A stretch of DNA of 64,000 bases from Vibrio sp. MEBiC08052 (GCF_001506075.1 NZ_KQ947475.1:1440767-1504766), one strand, 5' to 3'. Counted from the first letter of the stretch, positions 25,390 through 35,198 are shown. The notes: generated from the letters alone by a model not told the origin. Numbers and translations are program-made.

Positions 25390-27042
25390 TTATATGTTGC
25401 CTGACAGAATGCGTTCTGCTGAGCGTTGGATTTGGCGTAGTAATGTGGGTGCTAACGCGGCAATATGTCGCTGTTCTTCCAAAACTGCATGTAAGATATC
25501 TTTTGTGGTCAACGGATTGGCGAGTACGGCACGGAACACGATGGTATTGAGATACTGCCAACGTTTCGGTGTCAGTTGCGTCCGGGAAACGAATGATTTG
25601 CCGGATTCTCTTTGCTTTTTCTGAATAAATTTTGTCAGTTCATTCAGTTGTTGATTGAGTTGAGCAAGGGTATCACCAGTACTGTGTTGCAAGGCGAGAC
25701 GAGCTTGTTCGGGGACATAACGATAAGTCAGTAAACACAATTCAGGTTCTGAAACGAGTTCGAAGTCATCCTGTTGACGGATAAGGTCGGCAAAATAAGC
25801 TGCTTTTTGAATGCTTTCATTGATCAGCAATTCGTAACCCGCCCGACTGATGATATGCATACATGCATAGACCAACATTGCCATACCGGAGCGAGAACCT
25901 TCCAGCGTCCGGCTGCCTAAATCTTTCGATCCTTCACGGAGAATATACTGAGCATGATGCTCAATCGCATGACTTGATGTGGGGGACTTAAACAGCACCA
26001 TCCCGGCGCCCATCGGGAGGTAGAGTTGTTTATGGGCATCGATTGTCACTGAATCGGCCTGCTCGATGCCGTTGAGCAGATGGCGGTATTGATGCGACAT
26101 CAGTGTTGCACCGCCCCAGGCTGCATCGACATGGAAATGACACTGTTCCTGCTGACAGATGGCCGCCATTTCCGCCAGCGGGTCGATATTGCCAGTTTCA
26201 GTTGTCCCGGCGACACCCACCACTGCAAATGGTAAAATCTGTTGCTGCTTCAGTTGTCGTATCGTGGTTTGGAGTGCATCGGGTTTGATTTTATTGTGTT
26301 CATCAGTCGGAATGACCACTAACCCTTGTTGACCGATTCCCAGTAAATCCGCTGCTTTTTTTAACGAATAATGGCCACGTTCTGAAACCAGAATCGCTAA
26401 CCCTTCATAGCCATAATGTTTCATCGCCCGGAATAGACCTTCTTTTTCGACACCCTGAAATGCGCCCTGAGCTTTGAGAGCATTATTGCGGGCGACCCAT
26501 AACGCCGTGATGTTGGCGATGGTGCCCCCAGAGCAAAATGCCCCCAGAGAATGGTTGGCACTATGCATCCACTGGGTATAAAAGTCTTCGCTACCTGTAT
26601 AGATCAGTCGGTGTAACATGCCGATGACCTGACGTTCGAGTGGGGTAAAGGCTTTCGATGTTTCAATTTTGACTAGGTTTTGGTTCAGAGCGATCATGAT
26701 CTTTGACAACGGCATCAGAAAATAGGGCAGTGCAGATGTCATATGACCGATAAAACTGGGAGCCGAAGTATGGACCGATTGAGCAACAACCTTATCCAGC
26801 AAATGCTGGGTATGTTCAGAGACAAACACCGGTTGTTCCGGAATTTGTGAGGATAGAAAATCTTGCTCAATTGCTTTCAGCGGCTTTTCTTCGGAAACGA
26901 TATGTTCTCGTAAGAACTGATTAAGGTTCTGAGAAATCTCTTCTTCGATTTGGGTCAGCGTGGACCCCGGACCTTCCGGTATGGTAAAAATTCGAAGCAG
27001 GCTATCAAAATTGGCTTCCGCTGTTTTGCTTTTTAAAACCAT
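25390..27042 (-). CDS. panP: PLP-dependent aspartate 1-decarboxylase PanP (group II decarboxylase)
   Basis: 550 residues. A fold-type I PLP decarboxylase: substrate loop SGGTIANITALWVARN, HVDAAWGG (cofactor Asp), and the PLP lysine in SVTIDAHKQLYLPMGAG. The length and N-terminal extension match the Vibrio-type enzyme PanP, which makes beta-alanine from aspartate for pantothenate synthesis in place of PanD. Older annotations call such proteins glutamate decarboxylase. Monocistronic. Confidence 0.88.
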   Translation of the reverse strand: MVLKSKTAEANFDSLLRIFTIPEGPGSTLTQIEEEISQNLNQFLREHIVSEEKPLKAIEQDFLSSQIPEQPVFVSEHTQHLLDKVVAQSVHTSAPSFIGHMTSALPYFLMPLSKIMIALNQNLVKIETSKAFTPLERQVIGMLHRLIYTGSEDFYTQWMHSANHSLGAFCSGGTIANITALWVARNNALKAQGAFQGVEKEGLFRAMKHYGYEGLAILVSERGHYSLKKAADLLGIGQQGLVVIPTDEHNKIKPDALQTTIRQLKQQQILPFAVVGVAGTTETGNIDPLAEMAAICQQEQCHFHVDAAWGGATLMSHQYRHLLNGIEQADSVTIDAHKQLYLPMGAGMVLFKSPTSSHAIEHHAQYILREGSKDLGSRTLEGSRSGMAMLVYACMHIISRAGYELLINESIQKAAYFADLIRQQDDFELVSEPELCLLTYRYVPEQARLALQHSTGDTLAQLNQQLNELTKFIQKKQRESGKSFVSRTQLTPKRWQYLNTIVFRAVLANPLTTKDILHAVLEEQRHIAALAPTLLRQIQRSAERILSGNI

Positions 27043-27132
27043 AAAGCTATTAAATCGTGTCGTGGCCTATTCTGGCGGGACAATCTAAACGAAAATGTCG
27101 TGAATGTCCCGCATTAATTGTGGGTTTGCCAA

Positions 27133-27158
27133 ACAGCCATTGTCTCAATGATGGCTGT
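27133..27158 (-). terminator. Hairpin downstream of the HDOD gene
   Basis: ACAGCCAT / ATGGCTGT stem with a 10-base loop, 25 bases after the stop. U-tract weak. Confidence 0.45.
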
Positions 27159-27182
27159 ATTGGGTGGCTCAATAATCAGGAG

Positions 27183-28109
27183 TCAAAATCCAGATGAATG
27201 AATGATCGAACGAATCTGAGATTTAAAGTCGTTATCTGATAAGTTACTTAACTCATATAAGACTTCAGCCCCGGTTGCGTTGATTTCTACCTCATGATCG
27301 TCAATGCTTTCGTCTTGTTCACGGAACAGCAGTAAGTGGTAAGCAATTTTGGCGACATCAAGATAAGAGACTTCTCTTGGTTTATGCGGTCTCTCTTTGT
27401 TCGATGCCACAGAAAGAAAATCCTGATCAAATCCCCATGTTTTGAGGACATGATAGCTGGTCCGGTTACAACGAGATTCAAAAATACGCATTGCCAAGTC
27501 ATGATCAAGGTAGTTGCCTTGTTCAAGATAGAGGTGGTATTCGTTGAGTAAGCAGAATAACCCGATATCCGCTAATAGACCGACGAGCAACGCTTTATCT
27601 GATTCCAGATAAGCATATTCCTGTGGATCCAGATGCTTAAATGCGTTGGTAACCAGAACCATCGTTGCACATAACTTTCTTGAGTTGGTCGCGCTTTGGC
27701 GCAAGATTTGATTACAGTCATCCCGAAGATTTACCGAGTATTTCAGTTGTTTCACTGCCTGTGCCGTGACAATGTCTCTGACCCGAAAAATCCCAAGTCT
27801 GGATACAGCGGTGTTGATATCGCTATAGGCAATACTTCTGGAATTAAAAATGACGGAATTCGCAATACGCAGGACAACCGCTGTCAAACCCGGATCATCG
27901 ATCAAACACTCTGCGACATCAGTGACAGTCGTCACTTCATCCAAGCAGAGTTTCTGGATTTCCAGCACGACCTGAGGGATCGGAGGGAGTTCTATCTTTC
28001 CGCTTCGTATAGACAATTCAACCATTTGAGCAAATTCGGTTTCAATTGCCTGAAATAAGGCTTGTTGATCACTCGGAAGCCAAAAAAAAGAGACGTGATT
28101 CATATTCAT
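27183..28109 (-). CDS. HDOD-domain protein
   Basis: 308 residues; the HDOD domain runs from about 38 to 245 (ELPPIPQVVLEIQKL at the start, then LIDDPGLTAVVLRIANS). HDOD proteins resemble HD phosphohydrolases but usually lack the catalytic residues and act as signalling scaffolds in motility, biofilm and c-di-GMP pathways. No other domain is seen. Its right end faces the tfoX gene, and the two share a 312-base divergent promoter region. Confidence 0.85.
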   Translation of the reverse strand: MNMNHVSFFWLPSDQQALFQAIETEFAQMVELSIRSGKIELPPIPQVVLEIQKLCLDEVTTVTDVAECLIDDPGLTAVVLRIANSVIFNSRSIAYSDINTAVSRLGIFRVRDIVTAQAVKQLKYSVNLRDDCNQILRQSATNSRKLCATMVLVTNAFKHLDPQEYAYLESDKALLVGLLADIGLFCLLNEYHLYLEQGNYLDHDLAMRIFESRCNRTSYHVLKTWGFDQDFLSVASNKERPHKPREVSYLDVAKIAYHLLLFREQDESIDDHEVEINATGAEVLYELSNLSDNDFKSQIRSIIHSSGF

Positions 28110-28421
28110 CAGATTCGTTGCTATTTACGTTATTTTAGCGTTGCACTGACAGCACCGCAATGAATTATCGGTGAGTTATAAAAAATATCGGTCTTACGTT
28201 CAAATTGAGAATACACACGCATATTTATTATATCTGCGTGATTGCTCTGGTTTTGATGGGACTCATTTCACACCCCTTGCCGAGATTTTAGAAATCAATT
28301 CGTTATATCTTTTAAACCGACAATAGAGCGATAGCTCGGATGTTCCCGCTATGAATCTCCGAGTTATCGCCTATGAAGTCAGCCTGAAATATACGTATAA
28401 CGACTACCGAGGCTAGGGTAA
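28110..28421. other. Divergent promoter region between HDOD gene and tfoX
   Basis: No gene. The right third is the structured tfoX leader described separately; the rest is AT-rich with no site I can name. No c-di-GMP riboswitch signature was found. Confidence 0.5.
28328..28421 (+). promoter_or_regulatory. Structured 5' leader of tfoX with sequestered ribosome site
   Basis: A 12-bp stem (GCGATAGCTCGG at 28328-28339 with CCGAGTTATCGC at 28359-28370, one G-U pair) is followed by a second helix, AGCCT at 28381-28385 with AGGCT at 28410-28414. The second covers the likely Shine-Dalgarno GAGG (28409-28412), 9 bases before the ATG. In V. cholerae the tfoX leader is inhibitory and opened by the sRNA TfoR; this leader has the layout for similar control. 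Confidence 0.55.
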
Positions 28422-29027
28422 ATGATAGCAACAAAATTTTTTGATTACTTAATGGAAAGAGAAAACTTTGACACGAAGTCAATATTTGGGGATATCGGGC
28501 TATTTTGGCAAGACGCCATGTTTGCTTTAATTAGCACAAATCATATTTATATTCGAGGAGGAGGTGTTCTGGATGAGAAATTAAATGATTTAAATTGCTC
28601 AAAATATGTCTTTGTTAAAAAACAAAGTATTTCTAAAGTGAATTATTATGATATTACTGAATTATTTCAATCTGGTTATCCCTATCTGGGAGAGCTTATC
28701 AGTCGTTCGAAGGCATTGGCTATTTTTCAGAAAAAGCAAAAATATGCATTATCGAACCGACGCTTGAGAGATTTACCCAATTTACACTTGACCATCGAGC
28801 GGATGATGAAGAAATCAGGGATTCCGGATGTTGCCACATTCTTTAAACTGGGTGCTTTGAAAGCCTTTATCAAAGTCAGGCAATTATATGGCACGACGAC
28901 AGACATCAAACTGTTGTGGAAATTTGTGGGAGCCATTGAAGAAGTACACTGGAAACTGATTCCGGAAAGGCGCAAACAACAGTTATTGAATGAATGCTGT
29001 ATCCTGATAGAAACAGAGGAGGGATAA
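28422..29027 (+). CDS. tfoX: TfoX/Sxy-family competence regulator
   Basis: 201 residues with both family domains: an N-terminal TfoX_N domain (about 1-95: SIFGDIGLFWQDAMFALI, IYIRGG, YVFVKKQ, VNYYDITEL) and a C-terminal TfoX_C helix-hairpin-helix-like domain (about 115-195: LRDLPNLHLTIERMMKKSGI, WKFVGAIEEVHWKLIP). TfoX induces competence and type VI genes with CRP. Vibrios also encode the paralogue TfoY; I favour tfoX because the leader is a stem-loop type rather than the c-di-GMP riboswitch known before tfoY. Several usually conserved residues differ (FGDIG for FGGxG). Confidence 0.7.
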   Translation: MIATKFFDYLMERENFDTKSIFGDIGLFWQDAMFALISTNHIYIRGGGVLDEKLNDLNCSKYVFVKKQSISKVNYYDITELFQSGYPYLGELISRSKALAIFQKKQKYALSNRRLRDLPNLHLTIERMMKKSGIPDVATFFKLGALKAFIKVRQLYGTTTDIKLLWKFVGAIEEVHWKLIPERRKQQLLNECCILIETEEG

Positions 29028-29033
29028 TATTGA

Positions 29034-29059
29034 ACAGCCAAGTCGCTTAACTTGGCTGT
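29034..29059. terminator. Terminator hairpin between tfoX and the barrel gene
   Basis: ACAGCCAAG / CTTGGCTGT stem with an 8-base loop between convergent genes; short downstream T content. Confidence 0.6.
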
Positions 29060-29095
29060 ATTAGTCATGAGTAATCAGGAGGTTAATCGTTTAAA

Positions 29096-29644
29096 TCAGT
29101 ATTTGAAGCGGGCACTTAAGATGATTTGATCATCATATGTGTCATTAAAGCGAGCTTCAGCAGCAACCGAGAACAATTCTGTAGAGTGGAAGCGAGCGTA
29201 GGCAGCACCCAACCAATCGTCATCATTATCAATGCTCAGATAACCCACTTTGCCACCGACTTCAAGTTGTGGCCCCAACCACTGGCGAACACCCAGATTC
29301 AATTCCATACCGGTATCACTACCTCGGGAGTCATCATAATCAACCATGCGGACTAACATTTCACCTGTGAAATCAGCCCAGTTGTTAATGGGTGCGTGGA
29401 AGCCTAAGCCGCCTGTTAGATCGTAATCGCCTTCAAGTTTTGAATCGACTCGTCCTATTACATGCGCATTGGGATGAACTGACATACTAAAACCAGCACC
29501 ATAAGTATTGGGACTAATACCTATCCGAGCTTCATAGTAGTCATAACTGAAGTTGCTCATCACCGATGGACTGTTTGGATCTACCGCTGCAAATGTATAA
29601 CCAGAGGCTAGTAACAACACTGTTGCACTAATAATTTTACGCAT
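29096..29644 (-). CDS. Small outer-membrane beta-barrel protein
   Basis: 182 residues with a Sec signal (MRKIISATVLLLASGYTFA). The mature part alternates polar and hydrophobic residues in about eight strands and ends in RFKY, an aromatic C-terminus typical of Bam substrates. Size and pattern fit an OmpX/OmpW-like or porin-family beta-barrel; it has no motif that names a function. Ribosome site AGG 8-9 bases upstream. Confidence 0.75.
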   Translation of the reverse strand: MRKIISATVLLLASGYTFAAVDPNSPSVMSNFSYDYYEARIGISPNTYGAGFSMSVHPNAHVIGRVDSKLEGDYDLTGGLGFHAPINNWADFTGEMLVRMVDYDDSRGSDTGMELNLGVRQWLGPQLEVGGKVGYLSIDNDDDWLGAAYARFHSTELFSVAAEARFNDTYDDQIILSARFKY

Positions 29645-29922
29645 AACCGAACCTATCTTATTTAGAATCCCTGTAAAATGGCAGTAATTCTGCCTTCAAT
29701 CAACCCTTTAACACATCATAAACCGGATGAGAGGCATAATGCTACCTTTAGAGTGTCATGCTTTTGTCGTGTGAGTAAATCGTTTGCAAATACGATGCCA
29801 TAAATAAGAGCCAAAACACACTTCTATTATTGGTGAGGGAACGATAGCCATTGTAAGCAAATGACTATCGAAGACCGCTTAACCATTCTTCAACAGTACT
29901 CTAGCTTCATCAGTGCTTCGAA

Positions 29923-30423
29923 TTACTCGCCAAATTCACGACGTCGCTGCGACAGTGCTGCGAGTATTTCCGCTGTATCCAGGATCTTCATCCAAGGTGA
30001 CAGATCGGTTTCGTTCTGAATCATATACTGAGTGAGTTGGTGTTTAATAGCTTGGCGAAGCGCATCTCCTTGCCAAGGTTTACTGATATAAAAATCCAAA
30101 CCGGCATGATTGATTGCCGTGACGGTATCATCAAGGCCAGCTTGTCCGGTCAGGAGAACTTTACGTGCCGTTGCAGTTTGTGGGTCGGCATTAAGCTCTA
30201 TCAGGAATTGAATACCCGTCTGCTCCGGCATGATGTGATCACATAGAATCAGTGCCAGAGGAATATCTTGTTGTTGGCAGTCAGACAGCACTTCTTTTGC
30301 CTCCGATACCGACTGTGCTGCCTCGACGACGAAATCATCTTCAAAACAGTCTAGGTCCTGAATCACGCTGTCCAAAATTTCCCGTTCGTCATCAACACAG
30401 AGGATCAAATAACGTTGATTCAT
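29923..30423 (-). CDS. Response regulator with a single receiver domain and short C-terminal extension
   Basis: 166 residues from the ATG at 30423 (GGAG 7 bases upstream). A canonical receiver domain: acidic pair D11-D12, phospho-acceptor D62 (LILCDHIMP), a Thr at LLTG and K115 (ISKPW). The last 40 residues form a short helix-rich tail, not a DNA-binding or HD-GYP domain. Its gene follows the sensor kinase gene by 24 bases, so it is the likely phospho-partner of that kinase. Confidence 0.88.
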   Translation of the reverse strand: MNQRYLILCVDDEREILDSVIQDLDCFEDDFVVEAAQSVSEAKEVLSDCQQQDIPLALILCDHIMPEQTGIQFLIELNADPQTATARKVLLTGQAGLDDTVTAINHAGLDFYISKPWQGDALRQAIKHQLTQYMIQNETDLSPWMKILDTAEILAALSQRRREFGE

Positions 30424-30447
30424 AGTGTGCTCCTTCATCATCACTAT

Positions 30448-32400
30448 TCATGATTGCATGTGTTCATCAATGCCCGGCTGGATAAGGGGCAGATAAACAT
30501 CAATCGTTGTGCCTTCGCCCACCTGTGAATTGAGCTGAATCCAGCCTTGATGTTGTTGAATAATCTGTTGACAGACTGAAAGACCGATCCCGAGACCGAA
30601 GTTTCCTTCTTTTTTGGTAGTAAAGTTTAGTTCAAAAATCTGATCTTGGAGTTCAGCCGGAATGCCTGTTCCGTTATCGGTTACGGTGACACACAGGTAA
30701 GCGCGATGCTGATACTCGACCTGACGGGTGTGTATTTCAATCTTGCCATTGTGTTCAGGAAGAGCGTCGAGTGCATTCGACAGTAGGTTGACCCAGACTT
30801 GTTGTAATGCGGTAGGTTGGCCATAAACCGATGAAGTTTCTGCATATTCTTTGATCAGTTGGTGCCTTTTGAGTCGGTTTTCAAAAATGACCAGAGTATC
30901 TTCAAGTCCCTCATGAATATTGACGGGAAGATAGCCTTCGTCATCTGCACGCGCATAACTTTTCAGGCCTTTAACCATATCTGTGATCCGTTGAGCGCAG
31001 ATAAGCACTGACCGCAGCGCATTTCCGGTTTTCATATAATGTTCGAGTTGATGGACGTGCGCTCTGGCCTCGGTCTGTTCTATGCTGAGTTGTTCGATTA
31101 AATCACGATCATGATCCAGTTGTAATTTGACCAATTTTTTGGCAAGGCTGCGGTCCGGTAGCTGATTTTCCAGTGCTTTCACCCGTTGTCTCTCTTCTGA
31201 TGTTGAAAGCGGGGTGACGGTCATGGCACGGTGCAGTAATTCAGTGGCTTGCTCAGTCAATGCCGGTGTGTGTGTCTTGAACACCCATTCAATTTGTTCC
31301 GCCAGTGTTTCAGCACCGCGTAGAATTGCTGCGACAGGGTTATTCAATTCATGGGCGACCCCGGCCACGAGTTGACCGAGGACGGCAAGCTTTTCCCGTT
31401 CGACTAACTGTTGCTGGGTTGCCTCCAGTGATTCGAGCGTTTTTTGTAATTCAAGTTTTGTGGTAATGCTGCGTTGTAAGCGCCGGTTAAAATGGCGTAA
31501 AAGCAAGTTGGTGAACAGTGGCAGCAGTTGACTGTCTGAATGCATTACTTGGGTAAAAACTTCCCGATCCAGTTTAATCACATGGGTTTTAGTGAGTGTC
31601 ACTGCGGTTGAAAAGGAAGGCTCGCCCGTCACAAATGACATCCCTCCGACCAGATTTCCTTTGGGATGCCGGACGACTTCGCGTTCATGGCCGAGTTCAT
31701 CTTGCTTAAATAGTGCCACTTCTCCTTGAGTGATAAACCAAAGAAACTGATTTTCTTCTCCTTCCCGGGTGAGCAGGTGATTGGGGGAGTAAGTCCGGCA
31801 CGCGTGGGTTTCATCTTTTTGCTCAAAGAAGGCATACAGGAGAACGATCACCTTTTCTGCCAGTTCAGTATCACTCATCTGATGATAATCATGAATAAAT
31901 CCCTGCCGGAAATGTCGCATGGAATTATCGACATGGGCGCGTAAAAGTTGTTTCTGGTCGAGCACTTGGCTGTAGTCTAATAAGTTGTCCGATTCGGTAT
32001 CGAGAATAAACCGGGTCAACTCTTTGTAGGCGGTTTGGTACAATATTTGGTTCGGTAATGGCTTGGTGAGCGCGTGATCCAATCTTCCTTCATTGACGGC
32101 AGAGAGAATGACCTGAATATCTTTTCCCGCGCTAATGAGCACTTTTCTGGCATTCTTGGTGTGGGGCTGTTTGTCAAGCTGAATTAAGAAATCTGCGCCA
32201 TTGAGCGCATCATGGTGGCAGGCGATCACTAAAGCGACAATTTGTGAACGTTCATGAATAAAATCCAGTGTATACTGCGCGTCGCTGATCGAATCGACAC
32301 AATATAGATCGAACAGGCCGGTAAACGGGGTCAGTTCATGCTGATACTGTTCCACACTGATCGGGTTGTTATCTAAGCAGATAATCGCGTAGTGGTTCAC
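30448..32400 (-). CDS. Cytoplasmic hybrid sensor: pseudo-receiver, cyclic nucleotide-binding-like domain and histidine kinase
   Basis: About 650 residues from a GTG at 32400, with GAGAG just upstream and an N-terminus aligning with that of the partner receiver; the frame opens earlier at a TTG (32442). Order: degenerate receiver (1-125; the acceptor Asp position reads Cys61 in VIACHHD and the acidic pair is DN), CNMP-binding/Crp-like domain (about 200-300, GEVALFKQDE, PKGNLVGGMSF), then a HisKA/HATPase_c kinase with H350 (GVAHELNNP), N-box NLLSNALDAL, DNGTGIP and GLGIGLS. The helical part holds a long coiled insertion. No membrane segments. It probably phosphorylates the receiver encoded 24 bases downstream. 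Confidence 0.88.
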   Translation of the reverse strand: MNHYAIICLDNNPISVEQYQHELTPFTGLFDLYCVDSISDAQYTLDFIHERSQIVALVIACHHDALNGADFLIQLDKQPHTKNARKVLISAGKDIQVILSAVNEGRLDHALTKPLPNQILYQTAYKELTRFILDTESDNLLDYSQVLDQKQLLRAHVDNSMRHFRQGFIHDYHQMSDTELAEKVIVLLYAFFEQKDETHACRTYSPNHLLTREGEENQFLWFITQGEVALFKQDELGHEREVVRHPKGNLVGGMSFVTGEPSFSTAVTLTKTHVIKLDREVFTQVMHSDSQLLPLFTNLLLRHFNRRLQRSITTKLELQKTLESLEATQQQLVEREKLAVLGQLVAGVAHELNNPVAAILRGAETLAEQIEWVFKTHTPALTEQATELLHRAMTVTPLSTSEERQRVKALENQLPDRSLAKKLVKLQLDHDRDLIEQLSIEQTEARAHVHQLEHYMKTGNALRSVLICAQRITDMVKGLKSYARADDEGYLPVNIHEGLEDTLVIFENRLKRHQLIKEYAETSSVYGQPTALQQVWVNLLSNALDALPEHNGKIEIHTRQVEYQHRAYLCVTVTDNGTGIPAELQDQIFELNFTTKKEGNFGLGIGLSVCQQIIQQHQGWIQLNSQVGEGTTIDVYLPLIQPGIDEHMQS

Positions 32401-32665
32401 AAAGCTCTCACAGATAAGAATATCTTTTTGAAACTTTACCAAGGTTTTACGGATGGGGATGAGAGCTAAGTTCTATAATGAGCGGTTTGTCGGTGAAAAG
32501 AAATGAAACAGTCTGGATTGCATGATTGATGTGAATCTCATCGATGAATACCATTGAAAGTGTAACAATAAATATTCAAATAACTTTTCTGCTTAAACGG
32601 ATGTGTATTAGTGATAAGGTTTTTGAGTATGTATGATAGACAATAAACTATAGAGATCCTGTGTT

Positions 32666-33919
32666 ATGAATCAACTTAAAAAAGTAGCAGCGGTTGGCGG
32701 TGCGGTCTGCTTGATGGCTTCTTGGCCATTAGTCGTCGGACAGATCGCCGAAAAAGTATTTAAAGACAATATTGCCAATATTGATAATCAGTTAGTGACG
32801 GCAAAAGTCCTGAATTATGACCGTGGGTATCTTTCGTCACAGGTTAAAACTGAGATTCAGGTGACTGACCCGGGCTTAAAAGCACAAATGCAGGATGATG
32901 ATTTACCCACGTCATGGATTTTGAACAGTGACGTGAAACATGGCCTTTTTTCTATTCATGCCGTCACTCAGTTAGTCAATCAGCCGGATAAGCTGATAAA
33001 AATCGTGACCCAGACACAGCTCAACGGCAATACCCATTTTGAGGTGGATAGCCAAGTGACGCATTATCAGGGTAATACATGGTCGATGACATTCACACCG
33101 ATGTCACTGTCTGGTGATGTCACAACGTTAGGTGAAATTGATTATCAGCTGGATATCCCATCTGTGCAGTTTAGTAATGCTGATCTTCAGATTCAGGTGA
33201 ATAATCTTTATGGCAATGGTCAGGGTAAAAAAGAGAAAGGATTCTGGATTGGTTCTCAAACGCTCCAGGTCGATAAGACCGTGATGTCTGATGACTCTGG
33301 TCTGGGAGATTTTACTTTAGAGAATGTTGGGTATCAGAACACCTCATCTATGGATGCCGATCGGACCCGATACGATACTCGTCAACAATTTAACATTGCC
33401 AAAATTTCGGCTCAGGATGGTGTAGTTGAACATCTGAATGTGATTTTCTCGATGGGACAGCTTGATGTCGATAGTTTGGCGAAGATCGCTGAAATATTGG
33501 AGCATTATGCCGATATCACGCCAACTGATGCGCAAAATTTACAGCAAGCGCTTGATCAACTGGTTTCTAAAGGGTTTTCAATTGCGTTAGAACAGCTGGA
33601 TATCGGTTTAGCACAAGGACAAATAGAGTCCAAAGTTGATCTGCAATTGCCAGAAGATATGCAACAAACTATGCAAGATCCGCTAGCTGTCGTCAAAAAA
33701 CTGACAGGGCATGTGGAAAGTCAAGTGCCTAAAGCGGTTGCTGATGCTTTCCCTGTATTGCGGCAAGGCGTCGATGAGCTGGTGACCATGCAAATGATGC
33801 AGGAAAATGGTGATGCCTATCAGATGAACGCAACCGTGCAAGATGGCGACCTTGTTTTTGAAAGTGGGAAAAAAGTGCCGCTGATGGCAATATTAATGTC
33901 AGCGATGATGCAAATGTAA
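32666..33919 (+). CDS. DUF945 (YdgA-like) family protein
   Basis: 417 residues, with an N-terminal hydrophobic segment (about 6-26) that is a signal anchor, then the DUF945 pattern (AEKVFKDNIA, VLNYDRGYLSSQVKTEI, VKHGLF). It is probably anchored in the inner membrane and periplasmic; E. coli YdgA is of unknown function. Monocistronic, followed by a strong terminator. Confidence 0.85.
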   Translation: MNQLKKVAAVGGAVCLMASWPLVVGQIAEKVFKDNIANIDNQLVTAKVLNYDRGYLSSQVKTEIQVTDPGLKAQMQDDDLPTSWILNSDVKHGLFSIHAVTQLVNQPDKLIKIVTQTQLNGNTHFEVDSQVTHYQGNTWSMTFTPMSLSGDVTTLGEIDYQLDIPSVQFSNADLQIQVNNLYGNGQGKKEKGFWIGSQTLQVDKTVMSDDSGLGDFTLENVGYQNTSSMDADRTRYDTRQQFNIAKISAQDGVVEHLNVIFSMGQLDVDSLAKIAEILEHYADITPTDAQNLQQALDQLVSKGFSIALEQLDIGLAQGQIESKVDLQLPEDMQQTMQDPLAVVKKLTGHVESQVPKAVADAFPVLRQGVDELVTMQMMQENGDAYQMNATVQDGDLVFESGKKVPLMAILMSAMMQM

Positions 33920-33972
33920 CCACTTTTTATCGTTCAAGCGATTTATTCTGGGTTATTTCAGCACCAGCATTC

Positions 33973-34007
33973 GAAAAGAGGCAATTCGCCTCTTTTCTGC
34001 TTTTTTT
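33973..34007 (+). terminator. Intrinsic terminator of the DUF945 gene
   Basis: GAAAAGAGGC / GCCTCTTTTC stem with a 5-base loop followed by TGCTTTTTTTG. Confidence 0.9.
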
Positions 34008-34078
34008 GTCACCGGAAAAGTGATATTAATCAAAGCCTCTATTATAAATGCATGATTGACCGTAGGAGCAACGAACCC

Positions 34079-35173
34079 ATGAAGTTAAAGTCTGACACCG
34101 TGTATAACTTCAGTGCAGGCCCTGCAGCTTTACCAAAAGCCGTGATGGAACAGGCGCAAGCCGAATTTATCAACTGGAATCAACTGGGCACATCTGTGAT
34201 GGAAATCAGCCATCGCAGTAAAGAGTTTATTCAAGTTGCCCAAGAGGCAGAGCAGGATCTCCGGGAACTGTTGAACGTTCCTGATAATTATAAAGTCCTG
34301 TTTTGTCAGGGTGGTGCCAGAGCACAATTTGCGGCTGTGCCGTTAAACTTATTGGGTCAGTCAACCAAGGCGACTTATATTGATGCCGGATACTGGGCAG
34401 AGAGTGCAATTGATGAAGCGAATAAATACTGCGACATCGATTTATTTGATGCTAAAACCGAAATTGACGGACAAATGGCCGTGAAACCAGCCAGTGAATG
34501 GCAGGTTGCTCCAGACTCAGCGTATGTTCACTTCTGTCCGAATGAAACCATTGATGGCATTGAGATTAATGACCTGCCAATTACGGATAAACCGATTGTA
34601 GCAGACATGTCTTCTAATATTCTGTCTCGGGAAATTGATGTCAGTCAGTACGGTGTGATATATGCCGGCGCCCAGAAAAATATCGGACCGGCCGGGATTA
34701 CGATTGTCATTGTTCGGGATGATCTGCTGGAACTGGCTCATAAGGTGTTACCGACGGTTCTCAACTATAAAGAACTGGCGGAAAAAGATTCCATGTTCAA
34801 TACGCCACCAACGTATGCTTGGTACTTGTCTGGTCTGGTGTTTAAATGGCTGAAAAATCAAGGTGGCGTGAAAGCAATTGAGCAGATCAACCGCGAGAAA
34901 GCGGAAGCACTTTATGGTTACATTGATCAGTCGCCATTCTACCGTAACACGATTCATCCGAATAACCGTTCTCGAATGAATGTTCCGTTCCAGTTGGCAA
35001 ACCCTGAACTGGATGGCAAATTCCTTGAACTGGCCAAAGAAAGAGGTTTGGTGGCATTGAAAGGTCACCGTGTCGTGGGCGGTATGCGGGCGTCACTTTA
35101 TAATGCAATGACACTAGAAGGTGTTCAGGCATTGGTCGCGTTTATGCAAGAATTCGAGGCGGAATACGCATAA
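34079..35173 (+). CDS. serC: Phosphoserine aminotransferase SerC
   Basis: 364 residues from the ATG at 34079 ([19 protein letters not shown]); GGAG is 12 bases upstream, a little far. The PLP lysine lies in [12 protein letters not shown], and [10 protein letters not shown] and the C-terminal [14 protein letters not shown] are typical. It makes phosphoserine from 3-phosphohydroxypyruvate and glutamate, and also acts in pyridoxal phosphate synthesis. Here it is a single gene between two intrinsic terminators. Confidence 0.97.
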   Translation: MKLKSDTVYNFSAGPAALPKAVMEQAQAEFINWNQLGTSVMEISHRSKEFIQVAQEAEQDLRELLNVPDNYKVLFCQGGARAQFAAVPLNLLGQSTKATYIDAGYWAESAIDEANKYCDIDLFDAKTEIDGQMAVKPASEWQVAPDSAYVHFCPNETIDGIEINDLPITDKPIVADMSSNILSREIDVSQYGVIYAGAQKNIGPAGITIVIVRDDLLELAHKVLPTVLNYKELAEKDSMFNTPPTYAWYLSGLVFKWLKNQGGVKAIEQINREKAEALYGYIDQSPFYRNTIHPNNRSRMNVPFQLANPELDGKFLELAKERGLVALKGHRVVGGMRASLYNAMTLEGVQALVAFMQEFEAEYA

Positions 35174-35198
35174 TACTGAATTTACAGCCGATTGATTG

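Noticed and set aside
28320..28421. c-di-GMP (GEMM) riboswitch upstream of the TfoX-family gene
   Set aside because: The conserved GCACAGGGCAAACC-type core is absent; the leader has a different two-helix fold.
30448..32442. TTG at 32442 as start of the kinase
   Set aside because: No ribosome site; a GTG at 32400 with GAGAG upstream aligns with the N-terminus of the partner receiver.
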